Assembly (NCBI GenBank): GCA_029218485.1
Contig: JAQXRK010000001.1
Location: forward strand, 1 to 5,236
Source: a bacterium
GTDB lineage: Bacteria > Bacillota > Clostridia > Christensenellales > CAG-138
Direction of reading: 5' to 3'
DNA: 5,236 nt
The position numbers and the translations under genes were made by a program. This document shows, in pieces, positions 1 through 5,108 of the stretch (position 1 is its first letter; every line of letters begins with the position of its first letter). Under the pieces are notes generated by a model. It was not told where the DNA came from. It saw nothing but the letters and a program-made list of their open reading frames with translations, and ran no database searches.

Positions 1-15
1 ATGGCGGATTGCATA

Positions 16-44
16 TTGCGATACGACCGGATTCGTGCTAAAAT
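16..44 (+). promoter_or_regulatory. Predicted sigma-A type promoter of the reductase operon
   Basis: A TTGCGA -35 element (16-21, four of six consensus positions) is followed by a 17-nt spacer and a TAAAAT -10 element (39-44, five of six). A TG at 36-37 makes it an extended -10. The start of transcription would fall near position 51, giving a leader of about 54 nt before the first gene. No other promoter-like pair of comparable quality is seen in the short space before the reductase gene. This is read by eye from consensus; no start site has been mapped. Confidence 0.55.
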
Positions 45-53
45 GCAAATAGC

Positions 54-75
54 GTTATTCTAAATTGAGGATAAC
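54..75 (+). promoter_or_regulatory. Inverted repeat / leader hairpin before the reductase gene
   Basis: GTTATTC (54-60) pairs with GGATAAC (69-75) through seven pairs, one of them G-U, around an 8-nt loop. It sits almost at the predicted transcription start and ends 17 nt before the ribosome binding site. It could be a 5' stem-loop that stabilises the mRNA, or a repressor operator just downstream of the promoter. It is not followed by a T-run, so it is not an intrinsic terminator. The structure is seen directly; the role is unknown. Confidence 0.4.
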
Positions 76-104
76 CAACTGTATTTTGAAACGGAGGAAT
101 CATT

Positions 105-1376
105 ATGGCAGATTATTACCAGATGTGGAAGGACTTGGGGATGGACGTGGAGAAGCACGATGTGCTGTGCAACGTGCTGCCGGTCGCCTTTGGAGATACC
201 TACCTGTCGCAGGACAACCGCCCTGCCGCCATGGATTTCTGGGATATGGTCGTGGCAGACGTTCACGGCATCCGCCCCGCAGAGCTGATCGAGGCGCAGA
301 AGAAGGGCCAAAAGGTGTTCGGCACCTTCTGCGTGTATGTGCCCGACGAGATCGTGATCGCCGCCAACGGAATCGTAACCGGCCTTTGTGGTGGCTCCGA
401 CTTCTGGGTGCCTGCCGGCGAGGCCGTCCTGCCCAAGGGGACTTGCCCGCTGATCAAAGCAAGCGTTGGCGCAAGGCTGTCCAAGACCTGCCCGTTCTTC
501 CGCATTGCGGATATGTATATCGGTGAGACCACCTGTGACGGCAAGAAGAAGGCGTGGGAGATCCTCGGCAGGGATGTGCCGATGTACATCATGGATATGC
601 CCCAGATGAAGCGCGAGAAGGACATCGTCAAATGGGCGGAGGAGATCAAAGACTTTGCAAAGATGGTGGAAGAATTCACCGGAAACGAGATCACGGCGGA
701 GAAGCTCGGCGAGGCGATCCGGACCATCAACGCCAAGCGAGCGGCCCTGCAGAGGGTGTATGACGCGCGCAAGGGCAGGAACATTCCCATCAGCGGCAAG
801 GACGCCCTCCTGATGATGCAGATTGCTTTCTTTGACGATCCTGTACGCTGCGCCCAGATGTGCAACCGCCTTGCTGACGAGCTGGAGGAGCGGAACAGAA
901 ACGGCGTCAGCGTATTCCCCGCGGGCACGAAGCGGATTATGGTTTCCGGCACGCCGATGGCCATTCCGAACTGGAAGCTGCATCACATCATCGAGACCAG
1001 CGGCGGTGCCGTTGTCTGCGAGGAAACCTGCACCGGCACCAGATACTTTGAGGGTCAGGTGGATGAAACCAAGACCACGCTGGACGAGCAGTTCCGCGCA
1101 ATCGCAGAGCGGTATATGGGCATCAACTGCGCTTGCTTCACTCCGAATACGGGCCGCATTGACGATATCATCCGCCTTGCCAAAGAATACCAGGTTGACG
1201 GCGTGATCGATGTCAACCTCAAGTTCTGCTGCCTCTATGACACCGAGGGCTATGCGGTGGAAGAAACGCTGAAAAAGGAGGGCATCCCCGTGCTCGGCAT
1301 CGAGACCGATTACAGCGATGCCGATGCGGAGCAGCTTCGCACGAGAATCGAAGCCTTCATTGAGATGCTCGGATAA
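105..1376 (+). CDS. Double-cubane-cluster anaerobic reductase (2-hydroxyacyl-CoA dehydratase superfamily, YjiM/DCCP-like)
   Basis: This 423-residue cytoplasmic protein belongs to the HgdB/FldB-type dehydratase superfamily. Its closest characterised relative is probably DCCP of Carboxydothermus, an [8Fe-9S] double-cubane protein that reduces small molecules with ATP-driven electrons from a partner activator; E. coli YjiM is another relative. The ATG is preceded by GGAGG at 93-97 with a 7-nt spacing. Fourteen cysteines are spread along the chain (22, 76, 95, 114, 129, 144, 249, 253, 305, 309, 342, 344, 375, 376). Family-type stretches include GTFCVYVPDE (73-82), KGTCP (111-115), CEETCTGTR (305-313), INCACFTPNTGR (340-351) and KFCCLYD (373-379). 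Likely cluster ligands are among C76, C95/C114, C144, C305/C309, C342/C344 and C375/C376, but I cannot assign them individually. Only one dehydratase-like subunit is encoded and no CoA-transferase is visible, so a single-polypeptide reductase fits better than a true two-subunit acyl-CoA dehydratase. The substrate is unknown. The family call is firm; the subfamily call is less so. Confidence 0.88.
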   Translation: MADYYQMWKDLGMDVEKHDVLCNVLPVAFGDTYLSQDNRPAAMDFWDMVVADVHGIRPAELIEAQKKGQKVFGTFCVYVPDEIVIAANGIVTGLCGGSDFWVPAGEAVLPKGTCPLIKASVGARLSKTCPFFRIADMYIGETTCDGKKKAWEILGRDVPMYIMDMPQMKREKDIVKWAEEIKDFAKMVEEFTGNEITAEKLGEAIRTINAKRAALQRVYDARKGRNIPISGKDALLMMQIAFFDDPVRCAQMCNRLADELEERNRNGVSVFPAGTKRIMVSGTPMAIPNWKLHHIIETSGGAVVCEETCTGTRYFEGQVDETKTTLDEQFRAIAERYMGINCACFTPNTGRIDDIIRLAKEYQVDGVIDVNLKFCCLYDTEGYAVEETLKKEGIPVLGIETDYSDADAEQLRTRIEAFIEMLG

Positions 1377-1378
1377 CC

Positions 1379-1648
1379 ATGTCCGGCAATATCAATTACT
1401 ATGTGCTGGTTTCATCCTACACACAGGCAATGAAGATACAGGCGATGATGCGGGAGGGCAACATACCTTCCCGCATTACGCCCACGCCCCATTCCATTCA
1501 GGGCATCGTTGGCTGCGGCGTGGCAATACTGCTGCTGCCGGAGCATTTGGATGAAGCAAAGGCATATATGGATTCCCATGGCGCGGAGTATCACAGCATT
1601 GTTCCGCTGGAATGCCAGATCAATCCCCGCCGGATTCCCCATGTGTAA
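1379..1648 (+). CDS. DUF3343 family small protein, putative sulfur/selenium carrier
   Basis: This small protein of 89 residues has no signal peptide or membrane helix. The DUF3343 pattern is visible: an N-terminal strand NYYVLVSSYTQAMK (6-19), an alpha-helical segment ending in REGNIPSRITPTP (25-37), then the signature turn GCGVAILL (45-52) around Cys46, and a C-terminal ferredoxin-like half. A second cysteine is at 79. DUF3343 proteins are often found near SelD, YedF-like proteins and cysteine desulfurases, and have been named putative Se/S carriers on that basis; no biochemical role is established to my knowledge. The start lies 2 nt after the reductase stop and has no good ribosome binding site of its own, so translation is probably coupled to the upstream gene. 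I infer that Cys46 could carry a persulfide from the desulfurase encoded in the same operon. Confidence 0.8.
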   Translation: MSGNINYYVLVSSYTQAMKIQAMMREGNIPSRITPTPHSIQGIVGCGVAILLLPEHLDEAKAYMDSHGAEYHSIVPLECQINPRRIPHV

Positions 1649-1653
1649 AGGAG
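1647..1653 (+). promoter_or_regulatory. Ribosome binding site that fixes the activator start
   Basis: AAAGGAG overlaps the DUF3343 stop codon and lies 6 nt before the ATG at 1660; a second AGGAG follows at 1655-1659. This, plus the start of the conserved nucleotide-binding strand MWYIGIDIGST immediately after the ATG, selects 1660 over the in-frame upstream ATG at 1612, which lies inside the DUF3343 gene and would add 16 residues of non-family sequence. Confidence 0.75.
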
Positions 1654-1659
1654 CAGGAG

Positions 1660-2478
1660 ATGTGGTATATAGGCATTGATATCGGCTCCACCTGTGCAAA
1701 GATTGCGGTGATGGACGCCGGGCGCAGATTGCTGTACCATTCGGTCCAGTCCACCGGGTGGAGCAGCGTGGAGACCGCGCAGGCCATTCGCAGCAAGCTG
1801 GAGACGATTGGGTATCTGCATCGGACGGATGCTCCGCAGCCCGCTGAAAAGAACGCCTTTGTCACGGCCACGGGCTATGGCAGGATTTCCGTTCCCTATG
1901 CCGACAAGACCGTAACCGAGATCAGCTGCCATGCCAAGGGCGCTGAATGGATATTCGGCAGCAGCGATCTGTGCGTGATCGACATCGGCGGACAGGATAC
2001 CAAGGTGATCCGGCTCCAGGACGGCATGGTCCGGGATTTTATCATGAACGATAAATGCTCGGCCGGAACGGGGCGTTTTCTGGAGGTGATGGGCAACAGC
2101 ATGGCGCTCAGGCCCGGCGAGCTTTGCGAGCTCGCCCGAAACGGCAGCGGCGTCAAGATCAGCTCCATGTGCACGGTTTTTGCCGAATCAGAGGTCATCA
2201 GCCTGATCGGGCGCGGAGAAAAGCGGGAAAACATTGCCCACGCGGTCGTGGAGTCCATAGCGGACAAGGTCGCTTCCCAGAGCGTCCGCCTGTATCATGC
2301 GGGGGACCGGGTCTGCCTGACCGGTGGACTGTGCGAATGCGATTATCTGCGCGTATCGCTGGAGGAAAAGCTCCATGCGGCCATCGAGACCAACCAATAC
2401 GGCAGATATGCCGGCGCCATCGGCGCGGCGCTGTTCAGCCTGAAAAACGCCGGAGAGGAACCGCATGATTTATCTTGA
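1660..2478 (+). CDS. ATP-dependent reductase activator (ASKHA ATPase, HgdC/YjiL/DCCP-R-like)
   Basis: This 272-residue cytoplasmic iron-sulfur ATPase is of the BcrAD/BadFG/HgdC type. It should take electrons from a ferredoxin or flavodoxin and, using ATP hydrolysis, inject them at low potential into the partner protein. Motifs in order: phosphate-1 loop GIDIGSTCAK (5-14); phosphate-2 loop VIDIGGQDTK (106-115); the cluster-binding NDKCSAGTGRFLEVM (130-144) with Cys133; SSMCTVFAESEVISLIGRGE (168-187) with Cys171; an adenosine motif LTGG (220-223); and the closing GRYAGAIGAAL (248-258). Cys133 and Cys171 are the pair that in known activators holds one [4Fe-4S] cluster at the homodimer interface. 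The length suits a minimal single-domain activator. Between the TGG motif and the next helix lies CEC (225-227), where many relatives have small or Asn residues. It overlaps the next gene by 14 nt. Its pairing with the reductase two genes upstream is strongly implied by context. Confidence 0.92.
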   Translation: MWYIGIDIGSTCAKIAVMDAGRRLLYHSVQSTGWSSVETAQAIRSKLETIGYLHRTDAPQPAEKNAFVTATGYGRISVPYADKTVTEISCHAKGAEWIFGSSDLCVIDIGGQDTKVIRLQDGMVRDFIMNDKCSAGTGRFLEVMGNSMALRPGELCELARNGSGVKISSMCTVFAESEVISLIGRGEKRENIAHAVVESIADKVASQSVRLYHAGDRVCLTGGLCECDYLRVSLEEKLHAAIETNQYGRYAGAIGAALFSLKNAGEEPHDLS

Positions 2479-3598
2479 CAACGCAGCGACCTCCTACCGT
2501 AAGCCCCAGCCGGTTATCGATGCGGTCAGCGCCGCGCTGAGCGGCATGGGAAACGCCGGGAGGGGTGCCCATCAGGCCGCGCTGGACGCCTCGTTTCTCG
2601 CATTTGAAACGAGGCGTATGCTTTCGGAGCTCTTCGGCGGCTACGGGCCGGAGAACGTCGCATTTACCAGCAATTCCACAGAGGCGCTGAATACCGCGAT
2701 CGCAGGCACGCTTTGCCCCGCCGACCATGCAGTGACGACCATGCTGGAGCACAACTCGGTTCTGCGCCCGCTCTACCGTCTGGAAGATCAGGGGATGGGG
2801 CTGAGCATCATCCGTGCAGACGAAAGGGGATGCATCCGCTATGACGATTTCGAGAGGGAGATCCGCCCCGAAACGAGGGCGATCGTCTGCACCCATGCGT
2901 CCAATCTGACGGGGAACCTGCTGGATATCGGGCGGATCGGGCGGATAGCGCACCAAAACGGCCTGCTGTTCCTTGTCGATGCGTCGCAGACGGCCGGTCT
3001 GTTTCCGATCGATATGCAGGAAATGCACATTGACGTTCTGTGCATAACGGGCCATAAGAGCCTTATGGGGCCGCAGGGTGTGGGCGCCATGCTCGTTCGG
3101 GAGGGGCTCGCTGTCCGCCCGCTGAAGGTCGGTGGCAGCGGCATTCTGACCTATGAGCGCCGCCACCCCGATGAAATGCCGGCGCGCCTCGAAGCGGGCA
3201 CGCTGAACATGCACGGCATCGCAGGCTTGCATGCGGCGCTGGGGTATCTCCGTTCGGTCGGGATGGATACCATCCGGGAGAGGGAGCTCGGGCTTGCGAA
3301 GCGCTTCTATGAGGGGGTTCGCCGGGTTCGCGGCGTCCGTATCTACGGTGATTTTTCCACAGAGCTGCGCGCGCCCATCGTTGCCGTCAATCTCGGCGAT
3401 TTCGATTCCAGCGAGGTGAGCGACGTCCTGTTCGTTGATTACGGGATTCAGACCCGCTCCGGCGGCCATTGCGCGCCGCTGATGCATAGGGCGTTGGGAA
3501 CGGTCGGGCAGGGAGCCGTCCGCTTCAGCTTCAACTGGTTCAATACCGAGGACGAGGTGGATCTGGCGGTTCGTGCGGTTGAGCAGATCCTGGGGTAG
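2465..3598 (+). CDS. Cysteine desulfurase-like PLP enzyme (class V aminotransferase fold, group II)
   Basis: This protein of 377 residues is a little shorter than SufS (about 400). It starts with the typical MIYLDNAATSYRKPQPV. The PLP Schiff-base lysine is K198 in ITGHKSLMGPQG, preceded by the cofactor-contacting DASQTAG (172-178) and the family sequence EHNSVLRPL (95-103) with a ring-stacking histidine position. The catalytic cysteine is C336 in TRSGGHCAPLMHR, in the short-loop arrangement of group II (SufS/CsdA-type) enzymes. It resembles the subfamily found next to SelD and DUF3343 genes in Firmicutes. The expected reaction is L-cysteine to L-alanine with an enzyme-bound persulfide; selenocysteine lyase activity is also possible. 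GGAGAGGA at 2452-2459 serves the ATG, which overlaps the end of the activator gene, so the two are probably translationally coupled. No SufU or SufE acceptor is in view; the operon's DUF3343 protein is the obvious candidate acceptor. Fold and catalytic residues are clear; the in vivo role is inferred. Confidence 0.9.
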   Translation: MIYLDNAATSYRKPQPVIDAVSAALSGMGNAGRGAHQAALDASFLAFETRRMLSELFGGYGPENVAFTSNSTEALNTAIAGTLCPADHAVTTMLEHNSVLRPLYRLEDQGMGLSIIRADERGCIRYDDFEREIRPETRAIVCTHASNLTGNLLDIGRIGRIAHQNGLLFLVDASQTAGLFPIDMQEMHIDVLCITGHKSLMGPQGVGAMLVREGLAVRPLKVGGSGILTYERRHPDEMPARLEAGTLNMHGIAGLHAALGYLRSVGMDTIRERELGLAKRFYEGVRRVRGVRIYGDFSTELRAPIVAVNLGDFDSSEVSDVLFVDYGIQTRSGGHCAPLMHRALGTVGQGAVRFSFNWFNTEDEVDLAVRAVEQILG

Positions 3599-3644
3599 AG
3601 CGGCGCGGCTGCCCGCCCGCTCGCGCACAATGCAGCATCCCCAC

Positions 3645-3665
3645 CCGGAGAAGCATTCCGGTTTT
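3645..3665 (+). terminator. Weak intrinsic terminator after the reductase operon
   Basis: CCGGA (3645-3649) and TCCGG (3657-3661) form a 5-bp stem with a 7-nt loop, followed by TTTT (3662-3665). It lies 47 nt after the desulfurase stop and before the lipoprotein gene. The stem and T-run are both short, so termination may be partial and the lipoprotein gene may receive some read-through. Confidence 0.4.
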
Positions 3666-3742
3666 CGGAAAATCGTGGAAAAATCTGTCGGGAAGCTGCA
3701 ACGAAATGCGCGGATGCGCAGTATTCTTTGTGAAACCAATCT

Positions 3743-3750
3743 GGAGGAGG
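3743..3750 (+). promoter_or_regulatory. Ribosome binding site that fixes the lipoprotein start
   Basis: GGAGGAGG lies 9 nt before the ATG at 3760. The choice is confirmed by the protein: from 3760 it begins with MKKNARFF and a lipoprotein signal peptide, whereas the in-frame ATG at 3706 would put 18 unrelated residues in front of it. Confidence 0.8.
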
Positions 3751-3759
3751 ATTTCACAC

Positions 3760-4794
3760 ATGAAGAAAAACGCCCGATTTTTTTCCGTGTTGTCCCTGTT
3801 GCTCTGTCTGCTGCTCCTGTTGACCGGCTGCGCGGCGTCCAGCAAGGAGATGATGATCGATGCCTCGTACAGCAACGCTGCAATGGATATGGAGGTCGCG
3901 TCGGAAGCGCCCATGGCGGCCGTGGAAGACAGCGGCGCTGGAGTAACGCTGGAGACGCAGAGCGGAGCGCCGGACGATATGGGTCTGCGCAAGATCATTT
4001 ACAATGCGTCCATGAATATTACGGCCGATGATCCGGCCACAGCCATGCGGGCGATCGTCGACAAGGCGGTGGCGCTCGGCGGATACATCGCCAACAGCAA
4101 TACATCGAACGATGACGACGGCATGAGCCGCGTGTATCTGACGATCAAGATTCCGTTCGACCAACTGGATGCGCTCGTTGCGGCGGCGGAGGAGACCGGC
4201 CGGGTTGGCGACTACCGGCTTTCGAGCGATGACATCTCGCTTTCCTATTATGATGTGGAAGCGCGGCTGAAAAACGCCAAAGCGGAAGAAGCGCAGCTGC
4301 TTGCCATCCTGGAAAAGTGCACCACTATTGAGGAGATCCTTGAGGTGCGCGAGAGCCTTTCCAGCGTTCGCGGCGACATCGAAAGCTATCAGGCGCAGAT
4401 CAACCTGTGGGATCACCTCGTGGCCTATACGACGCTCGATATCCACATCGACCGCACGCCGAAAACGCAGGAATCCGCGGAGAAGGAGCTGCTGGCCATC
4501 TGGAAGGCGAGCGACGTTTGGGATGATATGCAGCGCGGGTTCCAGAACAGCGCGCGCTTTATGATCAACGCCATCTCTGCGATCGGCATCGTTCTGGCCG
4601 TGGCAATCATCCCGTGCAGCATCCTGTTCCTGTGCATCGGTCTGCCCATCATCCTCCACACGCGGAAGAAAAAACGGCTGGCAGATGCAGCGAAGGCGGC
4701 GGCCTCCGGGGAGACCCGGCGTGAGGATACTGCGGCGCAGAGCACGCCGCAGCCGGACACAGAGAAGGAAGGGGATTGCAGCGACCCCGCGTAA
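3760..4794 (+). CDS. DUF4349 domain membrane-anchored lipoprotein
   Basis: This 344-residue envelope protein has a short basic start and a hydrophobic run ending in a lipobox LLTGC, so Cys24 should be lipidated after signal peptidase II cleavage. A low-complexity acidic linker (about 25-74) leads into the DUF4349 domain (about 75-300), which opens with LRKIIYNASMNITADDP (76-92). It carries the characteristic SYYDVEARLKNAKAEEAQL segment, then a long coiled-coil helix (IEEILEVRESLSSVRGDIES) and the closing strand AYTTLDIHI. A membrane helix follows (about 270-299), ended by the positive cluster HTRKKKR (300-306) and a hydrophilic cytoplasmic tail (307-344). The protein is therefore probably tethered at both ends, with the folded domain outside the membrane. 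The function of DUF4349 is not established. The 161-nt gap and unrelated function suggest it is not part of the reductase system. No convincing promoter of its own was found, though a hairpin TGCGC/GCGCA lies at 3707-3720. Confidence 0.85.
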   Translation: MKKNARFFSVLSLLLCLLLLLTGCAASSKEMMIDASYSNAAMDMEVASEAPMAAVEDSGAGVTLETQSGAPDDMGLRKIIYNASMNITADDPATAMRAIVDKAVALGGYIANSNTSNDDDGMSRVYLTIKIPFDQLDALVAAAEETGRVGDYRLSSDDISLSYYDVEARLKNAKAEEAQLLAILEKCTTIEEILEVRESLSSVRGDIESYQAQINLWDHLVAYTTLDIHIDRTPKTQESAEKELLAIWKASDVWDDMQRGFQNSARFMINAISAIGIVLAVAIIPCSILFLCIGLPIILHTRKKKRLADAAKAAASGETRREDTAAQSTPQPDTEKEGDCSDPA

Positions 4795-4809
4795 CGAAGA
4801 GCTTATCAT

Positions 4810-4841
4810 GCGGCAGCGCGCCGGTACCGGCGCGCTGCTGC
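4810..4841. terminator. Perfect GC-rich palindrome after the lipoprotein gene (probable 3' hairpin)
   Basis: Positions 4813-4838 are a perfect 26-nt palindrome centred on GGTACC, with arms GCAGCGCGCCG and CGGCGCGCTGC; pairing extends to 4810-4841 with one G-U wobble. It begins 15 nt after the lipoprotein stop. There is no T-run on either side, so it is not a canonical intrinsic terminator. It may be a transcript-end stabiliser or contribute to termination in both directions. The structure is certain; the role is inferred from its position. Confidence 0.55.
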
Positions 4842-4920
4842 GCTGTTCTATGCGCATCGTTGCATGGCGCCGCTGTGCTGAAGGCAACCGTGACGCCGGC
4901 AGGAGGGACACCGCAAAAAA

Positions 4921-4953
4921 GAACATAAAGAAAAACGCCCTCACATGGGGCGT
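4921..4953 (-). terminator. Intrinsic terminator, minus strand
   Basis: Read on the minus strand, ACGCCC (4953-4948) and GGGCGT (4940-4935) make a 6-bp GC-rich stem with a 7-nt loop. The stem's last T continues into TTTT (4934-4931) and then a further T-rich stretch to 4921. On the plus strand the hairpin is followed by CCGGATA, so it only works as a terminator for leftward transcripts. The natural client is the ribbon-helix-helix gene ending at 5108, some 155 nt upstream on that strand. Confidence 0.65.
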
Positions 4954-4999
4954 CCGGATATAAAAATGGTTCAAAATTATGGCGCATGTTGTCGCCTAT

Positions 5000-5029
5000 A
5001 TGACAAGAGGCTTTGAATTTTGCTATAAT
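5000..5029 (+). promoter_or_regulatory. Strong sigma-A type promoter, plus strand
   Basis: ATGACA (5000-5005, five of six consensus positions), an 18-nt spacer and a perfect extended -10, TGCTATAAT (5021-5029), predict a start near 5036. This is the best promoter in the window. The inverted repeat TTGCTAT (5020-5026) / ATAGCAA (5033-5039) overlaps the -10 element and could be an operator. What it drives inside the window is only a short hairpin-ending transcript; no plus-strand gene with a credible start follows before the window ends. Confidence 0.6.
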
Positions 5030-5035
5030 TTAATA

Positions 5036-5108
5036 GCAAGCTCCTTGCGGATTTTGTGCGCCCGCTTCCGTGCATCCGGCAAGATAGCCACGGTGGCGGG
5101 GGCTTTTT
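5036..5108 (+). ncRNA. Candidate small structured RNA (about 73 nt)
   Basis: This would be the transcript from the strong promoter just upstream to the T-run at 5104-5108. It opens with a small hairpin GCAAG (5036-5040) / CTTGC (5044-5048), then a T-rich linker, then a long hairpin. I recognise no known RNA family. It could be a regulatory small RNA, the attenuated leader of something beyond the T-run, or simply a terminator with a chance promoter. Its 3' end meets the stop codon of the opposing ribbon-helix-helix gene, so any read-through would be antisense to that gene. Confidence 0.35.
5058..5108 (+). terminator. Long intrinsic terminator hairpin, plus strand
   Basis: CCCGC (5061-5065) pairs with GCGGG (5096-5100) and CCGT (5068-5071) with ACGG (5090-5093). 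GC/GC (5072-5073 with 5087-5088) and ATC/GAT (5074-5076 with 5083-5085) continue the stem to a CGGCAA loop. Two outer pairs (5058-5059 with 5102-5103) flank a G-G mismatch. That is about 17 pairs with two single-nucleotide bulges, followed directly by TTTTT (5104-5108). On the minus strand the hairpin is followed by ACAAAATCC, so the direction is plus. Confidence 0.65.

Larger units (their letters stand above)
4795..5107. other. Intergenic stretch without a convincing gene, rich in hairpins
   Basis: No open frame here has both a start with a ribosome binding site and a recognisable product. What it holds is structural: a perfect palindrome right after the lipoprotein gene, a minus-strand terminator, a strong plus-strand promoter and a long plus-strand terminator hairpin, each listed separately. 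The part 4842-4930 shows nothing beyond an isolated AGGAGG at 4901-4906 with no start codon at a usable distance. The base composition becomes visibly more AT-rich around 4915-5040 than in the operon. Confidence 0.7.

Noticed and set aside
1..63. Open frame of 20 codons from the first base (begins MADCILRYD, ends TAA at 61-63), possible tail of an upstream gene
   Set aside because: Too short to judge, no recognisable sequence, no visible ribosome binding site, and it overlaps the predicted promoter. Kept only as a possibility.
60..986. Long minus-strand open frame of 308 codons opposite the reductase gene
   Set aside because: It lies wholly antisense to a clearly conserved protein; its sequence is low in family-like motifs and typical of shadow frames in GC-rich DNA.
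105..2478. Reading the reductase and activator as a classical 2-hydroxyacyl-CoA dehydratase system for amino-acid fermentation
   Set aside because: Only one dehydratase-type subunit is present and there is no CoA-transferase or acyl-CoA dehydrogenase; the DCCP-type reading fits better, though genes beyond the left edge are not seen.
3696..3727. Possible promoter for the lipoprotein gene (CTGCAA ... TATTCT)
   Set aside because: Both boxes are weak and the spacer is about 20 nt; not supportable.
2435..3883. Minus-strand open frame of 482 codons across the desulfurase gene
   Set aside because: Antisense to a gene with intact PLP lysine and catalytic cysteine; an artefact of GC-rich codon structure.
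3754..4974. Minus-strand open frame of 406 codons opposite the lipoprotein gene
   Set aside because: Shadow of a gene with a clear lipobox, domain and strong ribosome binding site; its product is rich in Arg and His without recognisable motifs.
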